This document shows, one piece after another, positions 51,354-59,610 of a stretch of DNA of 64,000 nucleotides. The notes under the pieces were generated by a model that saw only the letters and a program-made list of their open reading frames with translations, did not search any database and had not been told where the DNA came from. Each line of letters begins with the position of its first letter. Position 1 is the first letter of the stretch. This DNA is from AC-32 sp963719275 (lineage in GTDB: Bacteria; Actinomycetota; Thermoleophilia; Gaiellales; Gaiellaceae). Both the position numbers and the translations under genes were made by a program. Where the stretch lies: the NCBI GenBank assembly GCA_963719275.1, contig CAVRBT010000006.1, forward strand, positions 62,001-126,000, given 5' to 3'.

Positions 51354-52094
51354 TTACATCGCCGCGGCGTCGCCCGGTCGAGGCTCCTCGAGCCCCGTCT
51401 CGGGCGGACCGACCGGCTCAGGGGACACCGGCCGCAGGTACAGGTACTCGTAGAGCAGCGCCGCCAGCGCACCACCGACCAGCGGCCCGACCCACCAGAC
51501 CCAGGCGTCGCTCCAGTAGTTCTGCACGAGGTCCGGGCCGAAGGCGCGAGCCGGGTTCATCGCCGCGCCGGTGTAGTTGGCGCCGATGTAGATGTCGAGC
51601 GTGATCGTGAGCCCGATGGCGAGGCCGGCGATCGAGGCGAACGTGCCGCGTGGATCCGCAGCCGTCGCGAAGATCACCCAGACCAGGAAGAAGGTAAGCA
51701 CCGCCTCGATCACCACGGCGCTGCCGGCGCCGATGCCACCGCCGACGGCAGGCGCGCCGAGGTTGACCGCGTCGACCTGGGCCTGAGGCAGCAGCCACGT
51801 CAGCATGAACGCCGCCAGCACGGCGCCGATCAGCTGGGCGAACCAGTAGGTGGCCGCGAGCCGCGACTCGATCCGCCGTGTGACGACGAAGCCCAGCGTC
51901 ACCGCCGGGTTGAAGTGCCCGCCCGAGATGTGCCCGACCGCCGAAGCCATGACGCCGATCGCGAGGCCGTGCGCGAGGCCGATCGCCGTGAGGTTCCCGC
52001 CCTTGGTGGCGATGATCGCGCCCGCCCCGACGAAGATGAGCGTGAACGTCCCGACGAACTCTGCAACCCCACGCTGCAGCAAGGCCGATCGCAC
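51354..52094 (-). CDS. Aquaporin/glycerol facilitator (MIP family)
   Basis: A 246-residue channel with six helices and both half-helix motifs: GHFNPAVTLG and AAMNPARAFGPD. The residue before the second NPA and the narrow filter (His-containing GHISGGHF) fit a water-selective type more than a glycerol one, but this is a weak call. GTG 52094 lies 6 nt after TAGGGT. The C-terminal tail is long, Pro/Glu-rich and cytoplasmic. Confidence 0.93.
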   Translation of the reverse strand: MRSALLQRGVAEFVGTFTLIFVGAGAIIATKGGNLTAIGLAHGLAIGVMASAVGHISGGHFNPAVTLGFVVTRRIESRLAATYWFAQLIGAVLAAFMLTWLLPQAQVDAVNLGAPAVGGGIGAGSAVVIEAVLTFFLVWVIFATAADPRGTFASIAGLAIGLTITLDIYIGANYTGAAMNPARAFGPDLVQNYWSDAWVWWVGPLVGGALAALLYEYLYLRPVSPEPVGPPETGLEEPRPGDAAAM

Positions 52095-52100
52095 GCGAAA

Positions 52101-52106
52101 ACCCTA
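52101..52106 (-). promoter_or_regulatory. -10 box of leaderless aquaporin gene
   Basis: TAGGGT lies 6 nt before GTG 52094. Confidence 0.45.
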
Positions 52107-52352
52107 GATCGGGGGTCGGACGGCCCACCGCCGGGGCCGACGTTCTAGCTCTCGCGGGCCTTGATGTTCTTGACGTAGCGGAGCGCCGCGATCGTCGGCG
52201 CGCAACGCAAGCTCCACTTCCGCGAGCGTCTGAACTCGGCCCACAGACGGCGGTCCTTTCCGCGGGCCTCTGCGCACGAAACGACGGCCTGAGGTGGACT
52301 GCCGAACGAGGTTTCTATACGTTCCCGCCCGGCGTCAACGGAAGGGGGATCC

Positions 52353-53560
52353 ATGACGAAAGTCCGATTTGCGTTGCTGCTCGCGGCGGCCGCGCTCCTC
52401 GGCTTGTTCTTTGCGGCCGCCGTGCGTGCCGAGCCGCCAGGCGGAGAGGGCGAGGGAGGCGAGAAGCAGCCCTTCGTCCGCACGGCTCCGCCCGGCGCGA
52501 AGCACGGCTGGGTGTTCGAGTGCACGGCCCCGGTCGCCGGGCCCGACGGAACGCTCGACTGCGACGACCCGTTTCCGAACAACGAGCCGAACATCGTGGT
52601 CGACCGGTCGAACCCGCTGCACATGATCGCGAGCTCGAACGATTACGGCTCGTGCTGCGACGAGTACTACACCTCGTTCGACGGTGGAACGACGTGGTCG
52701 ACCGGGAACATGTCGGTCGAGGATCCGAAACGGACCGGCAGCGACCCCGTCACGGCGATCGACGTTAAGCACGGCGTCGCGCTCCACGCGTCGCTGAACT
52801 AGAAGTTCCGCCCCGACGGGGAAGCGTGCGACGGCGATGTCGTCGTCTCGCCGTCCCACGGCGGTGGCCTCTCCTGGGAGAAGCCGGTGGTCGTCGGCTT
52901 CGGCAACGGCTGTGATCTCGACAAGCTCCAGATCTTCAACGACAAGGAGTGGATCGCGACCGACAACAACCCGGCCTCGCGCTTCTACGGGCGGACGTAC
53001 GTCACGTGGACGGCGTTCGTGGCGCGCTCGGGCGAGTACATCGAGTCGGCGATCATGGAGACGCACAGCGACGACGGCGGGGCACACTGGACCGACCCGA
53101 GGGAGATCTCGGGCTCGAACCGCGACGTCTGCACTTCCAGACGGACGAAAGGGCGGCCCATGTCTGCGGACATCCTCAAGCGGAAGCTGCGCAACTTCCC
53201 GGTTGCGAACCTGAACATCCGCATCGCCGCGGCGCACTAGGCGCCTCGCGGTTAGCAGCGTCGGCGTCCTCTATCACGATCGCGGCAGTTCGAACGGCCC
53301 GACGTACACCACGGCGCTTGCCGAAGGCCAGCCGGGCTCGTTCGCGAAGACCGTCGCGAGCACGGCTCGTCGAACCGGGGCTGTCCGATGTTCTTAGGCG
53401 GGTTCCGGGATGCGAGCTCTGCGCGGTCTTCCACGGCGACTACATCGGGCTCGCGTATGGCCGGGACGGCCACGCGAACGCGACGTGGACGGACATGCGC
53501 AACCCGTCGCCGTTCACGCCCGGCCTGTTCCTGCAGTTCATCTACTACGCGCGCAGGTAG
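52353..53560 (+). pseudogene. BNR/sialidase-like exported protein, decayed
   Basis: The start is sound: signal peptide (RFALLLAAAALLGLFFAAAV) and a propeller-like part (NNEPNIVVDRSNPLHMIASS, EYYTSFDGGTTWSTGNMSVE with an S-x-D-G-G-x-T-W Asp box). An in-frame TAG follows at 52801, after which the same frame continues (KFRPDGEACDGDVVVSPSHG, a second box region SDDGGAHWTDPREISG). It is lost near 53140 by frameshift and missing sequence. A last piece in another frame ends GHANATWTDMRNPSPFTPGL. At least one nonsense and two frame changes make a functional product unlikely. Probably once a secreted glycosidase-like or lectin-like propeller. Confidence 0.7.
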
Positions 53561-53717
53561 GAGACGACACGGGCGAGGGCGCCACGAGTGGCCCTCGCCC
53601 GGCCTACCAAGGCTTAACCCAACCTGCGAGAAGCCCTTGCCCTGGCTTGTCCCGGGGCTGAGAGGCCTCCCCGTACTGTCGAGAGCAAGGTTCACGACGA
53701 CCAAGGGAGGTCACGAG

Positions 53718-54107
53718 ATGAAGCGCATCACGACACTGCTGACGGCCACGGCGCTGCTGCTGACGGTCAGTGTTCCGACGGTGCTCGCCAAGGGCGGCGA
53801 GGGCACGCGGATCGTGCTGAAGCCGGCGAAGGCGTTCCCGGCGGCCAAGGGCTCCGCGAAGTTCAAGTCGACCGCCGGGGAGCGCGAGCTCCAGGTCGAG
53901 GTCGAGCACGTCCGCCGGCTCGCCGGCAAGCGCGTCGTGTTCATCGTCGGCGGCAAGAAGATCGGCACCAAGAAGGTCAACCGCTTCGGCGCGGCGGAGA
54001 TCAACCGCAACAGCCAGCGCGGTCAGTTCGTGCCGGCCGTCGGCGCGGGCACCAGCGTGCGCGTGAAGACCGCCGCCGGAGTCCTGATCGTCAAGGGCTC
54101 GTTCTAG
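53718..54107 (+). CDS. Small secreted basic protein
   Basis: A 129-residue exported protein. Signal peptide MKRITTLLTATALLLTVSVP-TVLAKG, then an about 100-residue Lys-rich beta-like domain (GSAKFKSTAGERELQVEVEH, FIVGGKKIGTKKVNRFGAAE). No enzyme motif. The ribosome site GGGAGG precedes ATG 53718. Similar secreted proteins of unknown role occur in actinobacteria. Confidence 0.7.
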   Translation: MKRITTLLTATALLLTVSVPTVLAKGGEGTRIVLKPAKAFPAAKGSAKFKSTAGERELQVEVEHVRRLAGKRVVFIVGGKKIGTKKVNRFGAAEINRNSQRGQFVPAVGAGTSVRVKTAAGVLIVKGSF

Positions 54108-54111
54108 GCGA

Positions 54112-54117
54112 TACCGT
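54112..54117 (+). promoter_or_regulatory. -10 box of leaderless LLM oxidoreductase gene
   Basis: TACCGT lies 7 nt before ATG 54125, within 18 nt of the preceding stop. Confidence 0.35.
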
Positions 54118-54124
54118 CCGCGAC

Positions 54125-54985
54125 ATGCCGCTCCACCTCGGCCTGATCCTGCCGAACTACGGCGAGGGCCTCGAGGCGGAGCGGCTCGCGGCGTGCGCGG
54201 TTGCAGCCGAGGAGTCCGGCTTCGACTCCGGCTGGGTGACCGACCACCTGGTCGTGCCGGAGGAGCACGCGGCGATCTACGGCTCCATCGCCGAGGCGCT
54301 CGTCTCGCTCGGCTTCCTCGCCGGCCGGACGCAGCGGCTCGGGCTCGGCGTGTCCGCGCTGATCGTCCCGGCCAGGGACCCGCTCGTTGCGCTGAAGCAG
54401 CTCACGACGCTCGACTTCTTCTCTGGCGGGCGCGTCGTCACGGCGGTTGCAGCGGGCTGGATGGAGGGCGAGTTCCAGACGCTGGGCGCGCCCTTCGAGC
54501 AGCGAGGCCGGCTGCTGGACGAGTGGCTCGACCTTGCCGCCGCGGCCTTCGAGCAGATGCCCGGCCGCGTGCGCTTCGAGGGCGAGCTGCTCTCGCTCGA
54601 CGGCTGGCTCGCGCCGCCCCTGGCGCGCCTGCCGGAGCTGTGGGTCGCCGGCGTCTCGCGCGCCACCCTGCGCCGCGCGCGGAAGACCGGTGTCTGGCAC
54701 CCGGTGGCGCTCTCGCCTGACGAGCTGCGCGAGCTCGCCGACGGGTTCGACGGCCGCATCGTCCTCCGCATCAGCACGTACTTCGCCGCCGAGCCGAGGG
54801 CCGGCGAGGACGAGCGCGGCCGTCACGCGATCGAGGGGCCGCCGGGGTGGATCGCCGAGCGGCTGGCCGAGTACGTGGAGGCCGGCTGCGACGGGTTCGT
54901 CGTCAACCTCGGCCACGACGCCCCTGATCTCGAGGACCGGGCCCGCCGCTTCGGCGCGGAGGTCGCTCCGCTCCTGCGGCGCTAG
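54125..54985 (+). CDS. LLM-class (F420-dependent) flavin/F420 oxidoreductase
   Basis: A 286-residue luciferase-like monooxygenase/F420 oxidoreductase barrel. MPLHLGLILPNYGEGLEAER begins the TIM barrel. DSGWVTDHLVVPEEHAA carries the cofactor-contacting strand, TAVAAGWMEGEFQTLGAPFE is the hallmark Gly-Trp motif, and LPELWVAGVSRATLRRARKT completes the barrel. In actinobacteria such enzymes mostly use F420. The substrate is unknown. A leaderless start at ATG 54125 is likely. Confidence 0.88.
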   Translation: MPLHLGLILPNYGEGLEAERLAACAVAAEESGFDSGWVTDHLVVPEEHAAIYGSIAEALVSLGFLAGRTQRLGLGVSALIVPARDPLVALKQLTTLDFFSGGRVVTAVAAGWMEGEFQTLGAPFEQRGRLLDEWLDLAAAAFEQMPGRVRFEGELLSLDGWLAPPLARLPELWVAGVSRATLRRARKTGVWHPVALSPDELRELADGFDGRIVLRISTYFAAEPRAGEDERGRHAIEGPPGWIAERLAEYVEAGCDGFVVNLGHDAPDLEDRARRFGAEVAPLLRR

Positions 54986-55079
54986 CGGAGCCGGCACCGG
55001 TGCTCTGGACCGGGAATGTTGGTCGCCCAACGGACGCCCGTGGCATCACCGAGGCGGCACCGGCCTGGCAGCGAGGCCG

Positions 55080-55418
55080 TTAGCGATCGCTTGGGTACCT
55101 GCTTGCCTCGAAATCGAGTGTCGCGCTGCACGGCAAGCAATACGGCGCGACCTCGTCCCTCTTCTGCACCAGGCGCCGCTTTGCCTCCGCGGGCCCAAGC
55201 AGATTCGCGTACTCGCGGATCAGCGCGATGTAGCGCTGCGTCGCTCTGGTGAGTTCCGAGCCGAACGCAGAGTTGAGGTTCTCCATGTTCCCCATCTCGA
55301 AGTCGATCCTGTCGAACTTGACCTCCATCTTGTTCCTGGCCGCCGACTGGTTGTCCCCGCAGGCGGCGAGAACAAGCGCGAAAAGGAGGACACACACGGT
55401 CATTGCCACCGCTTTCAT
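55080..55418 (-). CDS. Small lipoprotein
   Basis: A 112-residue protein with a clear lipoprotein signal: KAVAMTVCVLLFALVLAAC with lipobox LAAC. The mature part is helical and charged (TQRYIALIREYANLLGPAEA) with two Cys near the C-terminus (PYCLPCSAT). It would sit on the outer face of the membrane. A TACATT box lies 9 nt before ATG 55418. It is divergent from the next gene. No family recognised. Confidence 0.68.
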   Translation of the reverse strand: MKAVAMTVCVLLFALVLAACGDNQSAARNKMEVKFDRIDFEMGNMENLNSAFGSELTRATQRYIALIREYANLLGPAEAKRRLVQKRDEVAPYCLPCSATLDFEASRYPSDR

Positions 55419-55427
55419 CCGTCGGCC

Positions 55428-55433
55428 AATGTA
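55428..55433 (-). promoter_or_regulatory. -10 box of the lipoprotein gene
   Basis: TACATT lies 9 nt upstream of ATG 55418 on the minus strand. Confidence 0.35.
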
Positions 55434-55638
55434 GATGTCCGTTCCGCCGCTGGCAATCGACGGTCGTTCGTGGCGAGCGCGCCGCCGCGGGTCCGAGCAG
55501 TAGCCCCGAGCGGTCACTCGATCGGGTGATCTTCGGAGATTGCCCCGGAAGGGGGATTCTGCGAGCCCGCGGGCGCGTCTTGATGAGCCGGCAGCGCCCA
55601 CTCGGACGCTGCGGAGGATTGCGGCGAAAGGGACGGTC

Positions 55639-56367
55639 ATGCGAAGAACTCTGCGGTTGGTCATTGCGGTCGGAGCGATTGTTGCGGCCCTGGGAGCATG
55701 CGGCGCGGCGCTGGCGAGCTCGATCGACGAGAGCGCCACGAGCCAGCTCGTGGACAACACCCACCAGCTCGGCGACCTCCAGAAGAAGCTGGGCGAGCTG
55801 CAGTCGAAAGGCCAGCTCGCAAAGGCCGGCAGGCTCTCCGCGACGGCGGACTGCAGCTTCGAAGAGCCGTCTCAAGTCTTCCTGCCCTGGGGAGACCTGG
55901 CCGGCTACTCCCTCATTCCGCAGGGCGACCTCACCGACACCAGCGACTGGGACCTCAAGAACGTCACGCTCTCGAACGAGCACGACCCCGTCACGGACGG
56001 TGCCGGCTCGCTGCTCTTCACCAAGGGCGACTCTGATGCCGTCACGCCGGTGATGTGCGTGAACCTCGACCACCCCACCCTCAGGCTCTTCCTCGCCGAC
56101 CGGGGCGGAAACGGCAAGGCCCACCTCGACGTGAGCGTGATCTACGAGGGCCTCGACGGAAAGGCCCACGACCTCACGCTTGCCAGGCTCAAGGTCGGCC
56201 CCACCTGGGAGCCCTCTCTCGTGATGCCGATCGGGGTCAACTTGCTCTCGGCGGCCTCGGCAAGCGGCTGGACGCCGGTCGCGTTCGAGTTCGACGTGCA
56301 CGGCCTGCAGAAGGGCGAGACGTTCTCCCTCGGCGGCGTGTACGTCGATCCGTTGCGCAGCAGGTAA
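55639..56367 (+). CDS. Exported protein of unknown function
   Basis: A 242-residue protein with a signal peptide (RRTLRLVIAVGAIVAALGAC; the Cys could be a lipobox) and a helical stretch (VDNTHQLGDLQKKLGELQSK). A beta-rich domain follows with FEEPSQVFLPWGDLAGYSLI and VMCVNLDHPTLRLFLADRGG. No catalytic motif. AAGGGA lies a few bases before ATG 55639. A lectin-like or adhesin-like fold is possible. The following HD-GYP gene starts 10 nt later, so they are probably co-transcribed. Confidence 0.7.
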   Translation: MRRTLRLVIAVGAIVAALGACGAALASSIDESATSQLVDNTHQLGDLQKKLGELQSKGQLAKAGRLSATADCSFEEPSQVFLPWGDLAGYSLIPQGDLTDTSDWDLKNVTLSNEHDPVTDGAGSLLFTKGDSDAVTPVMCVNLDHPTLRLFLADRGGNGKAHLDVSVIYEGLDGKAHDLTLARLKVGPTWEPSLVMPIGVNLLSAASASGWTPVAFEFDVHGLQKGETFSLGGVYVDPLRSR

Positions 56368-56377
56368 CGCGGCGGCC

Positions 56378-57757
56378 GTGCCCGAGGCGAGCCCGCAGGC
56401 TTTCGACCCCCTGAGCGAGCAGCTCCTCGCGGAGGCGCGCGAGCGTGAGACCCGCGTCCTCTCCCGCGCTGAGCGGATCACCTACTGGTCGTCGAGCGCC
56501 GCCTTCATTGCGGCAGCGCTCGCACTGCTCCTGCTCGCCCCTGCCGAGGGTCTCCCCGAGACGTGGGTGGTCGGCCTGCTGGTGCTGTCCTACGCAGTCG
56601 CGTCGCGGCTCGAGTTCGAGGTCGGAAGCACCTTCGCGATCGCGACCCAGCTCATCGTCGTCGAGATGGTGTTCGTCCTCCCGCCGTCGCAGCTGCCGCT
56701 CTGGATCGCGCTGGGAGGCCTGCTCGGGCAGCTGCCGGAGTACGCCCTGCGCGTGGTTCCGGTCGAGCGGATGCTCGTCGTCGTCGGCAGTTCGTGGTTC
56801 GCCTTCGGGCCGGCGCTCGTCTTCACCTTGTTCCCGGCCGACGCCTCGCTCGACAGCCGGACGGTGTCGATCCTCGCCCTCGCGCTGGCGGCCCAGTTCG
56901 GGATCGACCTCGTCAGCTCGACCGCGCGCGAGTGGGCGGCGCTCCGCGTCCCGCCGCGGCAGGTGCTGTCGGCGTTCCCCCTGGTCTTCGCGATCGACCT
57001 GACGCTCGCGCCGCTCGGGCTGCTGGCAGCGCTGGCCGCACTCCATGACCAGAAGGCTCTCTTGCTCCCGCTCCCACTCCTCTTCATGGTCGGTCTCTCG
57101 TCGCGAGAGCGGCAGCGGCGACTCGACCAGGCGCTCGAGCTTTCGGGCGCCTACCGGGGAACCGCGTTCCTGCTGGGAGACGTGGTCGAAGCCGACGACG
57201 CGTATACCGGCGCCCACAGCCGCGACGTGCTCCAGCTCGTCCTGGCGGTGTGCGACGAGCTCGAGGTCGACGCCCGCTCTCGCCTCGACGCCGAGTTTGC
57301 GGCCCTGCTCCACGACGTCGGCAAGCTCCGCATTCCGGCGAAGATCCTCAACAAGCCCGGCCCGCTCAGCCCCGAGGAGCGGGCGATTGTGAACACGCAC
57401 ACGATCGCGGGACAACGCCTCCTCCAGCGCGTGGGCGGCCGGCTCGCAGAGGTGGGACGCATCGTCCGCTCCTGCCACGAGCACTGGGACGGAAACGGCT
57501 ATCCCGACGGGCTCGCCGGCCACGAGATTCCCCTGGTCGCACGGATCGTGGGCTGTTGCGACGCCTTCAGCGCGATGACGACCGACCGGAGCTACCGGCG
57601 CGCCCTCTCCGTCAGGGCCGCGCTCGAGGAGCTCGAGGCCTGCGCGGGAAGCCAGTTCGACCCCGAGGTCGTCCGTGTGCTCACCGAGCTGATCCGAAGT
57701 GGCAGGGCCGGGCTCGAGCGCCAGCCTCAGCTCGTCGCGATTCCCGCTTCCGCCTAG
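56378..57757 (+). CDS. Membrane HD-GYP phosphodiesterase
   Basis: A 459-residue protein. A polar N-terminus, then seven or so membrane helices (about 30-225), and a cytoplasmic HD-GYP domain (about 265-430): GDVVEADDAYTGAHSRDVLQ with the first His, LLHDVGKLRIPAKILNKPGP, HTIAGQRLLQRVGGRLAEVG, SCHEHWDGNGYPDGLAGHEI, FSAMTTDRSYR. The GYP triad suggests c-di-GMP hydrolysis to pGpG/GMP. The membrane part may sense an envelope signal. GTG 56378 is used since it follows the previous stop by 10 nt. Confidence 0.88.
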   Translation: MPEASPQAFDPLSEQLLAEARERETRVLSRAERITYWSSSAAFIAAALALLLLAPAEGLPETWVVGLLVLSYAVASRLEFEVGSTFAIATQLIVVEMVFVLPPSQLPLWIALGGLLGQLPEYALRVVPVERMLVVVGSSWFAFGPALVFTLFPADASLDSRTVSILALALAAQFGIDLVSSTAREWAALRVPPRQVLSAFPLVFAIDLTLAPLGLLAALAALHDQKALLLPLPLLFMVGLSSRERQRRLDQALELSGAYRGTAFLLGDVVEADDAYTGAHSRDVLQLVLAVCDELEVDARSRLDAEFAALLHDVGKLRIPAKILNKPGPLSPEERAIVNTHTIAGQRLLQRVGGRLAEVGRIVRSCHEHWDGNGYPDGLAGHEIPLVARIVGCCDAFSAMTTDRSYRRALSVRAALEELEACAGSQFDPEVVRVLTELIRSGRAGLERQPQLVAIPASA

Positions 57758-57832
57758 CGCATACGTCAGCTAGAGCGCGTCTGGCGCCTGCTCCGTGTAC
57801 ACGAACCGGCCGGGGCGACTGTCTCGGCCGAA

Positions 57833-58093
57833 GTGGCCGTCGAGCGCGGCCTGAACGAGACCCGGCACGCCGTGCTCGGCATCGTCGTCGCGATCGGGCT
57901 CACGGTCGGGATCGGGTTCGACGCGACCTGGTGGATTGGAGTCCTTGCCGGCGCCGGTAGCTTCCTGCTCTCGTGTTTCCTGTTCCGTCGACGCCTGGAG
58001 CCGGGATCTGTCGAGATGGTCGAAGCGGGCATGGCCGGGCGAACACCCGCGCCACGAGCAGCCCGCCCGCCGAGGCTCAGCTGTGCCGATTAG
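57833..58093 (+). CDS. Small two-helix membrane protein
   Basis: An 86-residue protein with two helices (about 12-29, AVLGIVVAIGLTVGIGF, and 33-51, WIGVLAGAGSFLLSCFLF) and a polar, Arg/Pro-rich tail. The same frame stays open back to the HD-GYP stop but has no other usual start, so GTG 57833 is taken. Function unknown. Confidence 0.5.
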   Translation: MAVERGLNETRHAVLGIVVAIGLTVGIGFDATWWIGVLAGAGSFLLSCFLFRRRLEPGSVEMVEAGMAGRTPAPRAARPPRLSCAD

Positions 58094-58118
58094 ACCTTCG
58101 TATTTTCGGGCAGAGGTA

Positions 58119-58223
58119 CGGCGAGCCGACAGGACTGCATGCCTGGCGGCATCCGCACGCTGATGGGGCACCTGGCCTTTCAGTCCCCCATCTGCGGCGT
58201 GGGAAGGTCCTGTCGGCTCGCCG
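58119..58223. repeat. Long structured inverted repeat
   Basis: CGGCGAGCCGACAGGAC (58119-58135) is perfectly complementary to GTCCTGTCGGCTCGCCG (58207-58223). Inside, CCGCA...GATGGGG pairs with CCCCATC...TGCGG, giving one extended hairpin of 105 nt with small bulges. No coding frame accounts for it. Candidate structured RNA, or remnant of a non-autonomous element. Confidence 0.6.
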
Positions 58224-58334
58224 ACTGTTTGTCTCTTGGAGGCGAGACGACGCGAAGCGTATTCAGGCCTCTGTGCGCGTGCTACAGGGATGCGTGTGCG
58301 TTTGCCAACAGCGTTGGCGGCTCAGCGCTCGGCT

Positions 58335-58610
58335 CTAGTACGTGAGGTCCTCGACCAGCTCCACGACCGTCGGCGGCGTCAACAGGGTCGTCCGGTCGAG
58401 CACGCCCGAAGCAACGAGTCGGTCTCGGAACGATTTCGCGTCCTCGACCGAGTCGAACACCACCCGTGTGAAGATCTCGTTCGGGTCGTCGACGCTTCGG
58501 AGCATGATGTGGCCCTTTGCCGCCTGCTTGCGCCCGACCGGATCTTCATCGAACAGCTGTTTCCAGGCGTCGAAGTCGTCGACCTTGAGATGGTGAACCA
58601 TGAAAGCCAT
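58335..58610 (-). CDS. ABM-like alpha-beta barrel protein
   Basis: A 91-residue soluble protein: MAFMVHHLKVDDFDAWKQLF, MLRSVDDPNEIFTRVVFDSV, then a helix (EDAKSFRDRLVASGVLDRTT) and a last strand. Fold as in antibiotic-biosynthesis-monooxygenase and other dimeric barrels, without assignable catalytic residues. AGGAGG lies four bases before ATG 58610. Similar in type to the 38051-38335 protein. Confidence 0.7.
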   Translation of the reverse strand: MAFMVHHLKVDDFDAWKQLFDEDPVGRKQAAKGHIMLRSVDDPNEIFTRVVFDSVEDAKSFRDRLVASGVLDRTTLLTPPTVVELVEDLTY

Positions 58611-59610
58611 AGCGCCTCCTCTGAACTCCGGGCCACGTTGGTCAGCGTCAGGATGATGCTTCCGACTCGCGATCATCCCCCACGTGTCGTAACGGATCAA
58701 CAGCGCAAAGCTGCGCGCGGTGCAGTAGGCCTCCATGGATAGGAAGATGAGCCAGACGGCCCATGGACAGGGGAACGCCCGGTCTGGGACTCTTGACGAG
58801 TGGGGCCGATGCGGCGGCGCACGGCCGGGGGGCACGGCGCCAACAGGTCTTCAGTTCTGGTCAACTGCGGTCTGTCTGGCTAGGCCCCACTTCTTACTCC
58901 CGGAGGTGTCGCGTGAAATGAGCACTTGGGCACGCGAGGCCCCGGCGCTCCTACGCTGCCGGCTCGGAGGCAACGCTGATTCCCGTGAGAGGGGGCGACC
59001 AAGGCTGTGTGCCGGGGGAGAGCGCTGGGAGGCACACGCGGAGGCTGCCTTCGGGGGATCAGAAGATGCAACCCCCTAGCCTTGGCCGCAGACCTGGCTT
59101 CAAGGTAGCCCCGATCCTCGGCGAGCGGGAGTGATGGCGCGCCGCGACGTGCGCGCCGACAGAACCGGACTTACCGTGCCCGCACTGACTGAGCGGAACT
59201 GCCCCCGTCGGGCACGGAAGTACGGACCTCTCCCCCGATCCTGTCGGCGCCACTCAACTCTACGGCGGGCGTGAGTGACTAGATTGGCAGCGCGACGCGA
59301 ACGCTGGGGGTTCCCTATGCGGCCCGCTCCGAGGTTCGGCACTTCGCCAAGTTCGCCCGCGAGCAATCCCGCGGCCGAGGGGCGCGAGCCGGGCGCGGCA
59401 GGCAGGCAAAGTCCCCGCCGATCTCGACAAGAAATCACGCGCAACGTGCGCGCTTCCCGCACCGAGCGCGGGTTAGACGGCCAAGGCCCTGTTAGGCTCA
59501 CCCCAGGCCACGGCGAGCAGTCGTAGCGGACGCCGAAGCCAGGGCATCTGGAAGTCGCCGGCTCCTCTACTCGTTGCGACCGATTTCCGGTCGAGAGAGA
59601 GGAGCGCCCC
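58611..59610. other. Gene-poor interval upstream of sigA-like gene
   Basis: About 1 kb with no convincing coding sequence on either strand. It includes the second copy of a dispersed repeat and GC-rich short stems, but no tRNA or recognised RNA. The 3' end should contain the promoter of the following sigma factor gene; no clear -10/-35 pair was identified. Confidence 0.45.
59235..59264. repeat. Dispersed repeat, copy B
   Basis: CCGATCCTGTCGGCGCCACT, then CAACTCTACG; 27 of 30 bases match the copy at 48254-48283. Confidence 0.5.

Noticed and set aside
58119..58223. Integron attC site
   Set aside because: No GTTRRRY-type core sites and no integrase or cassette array nearby.
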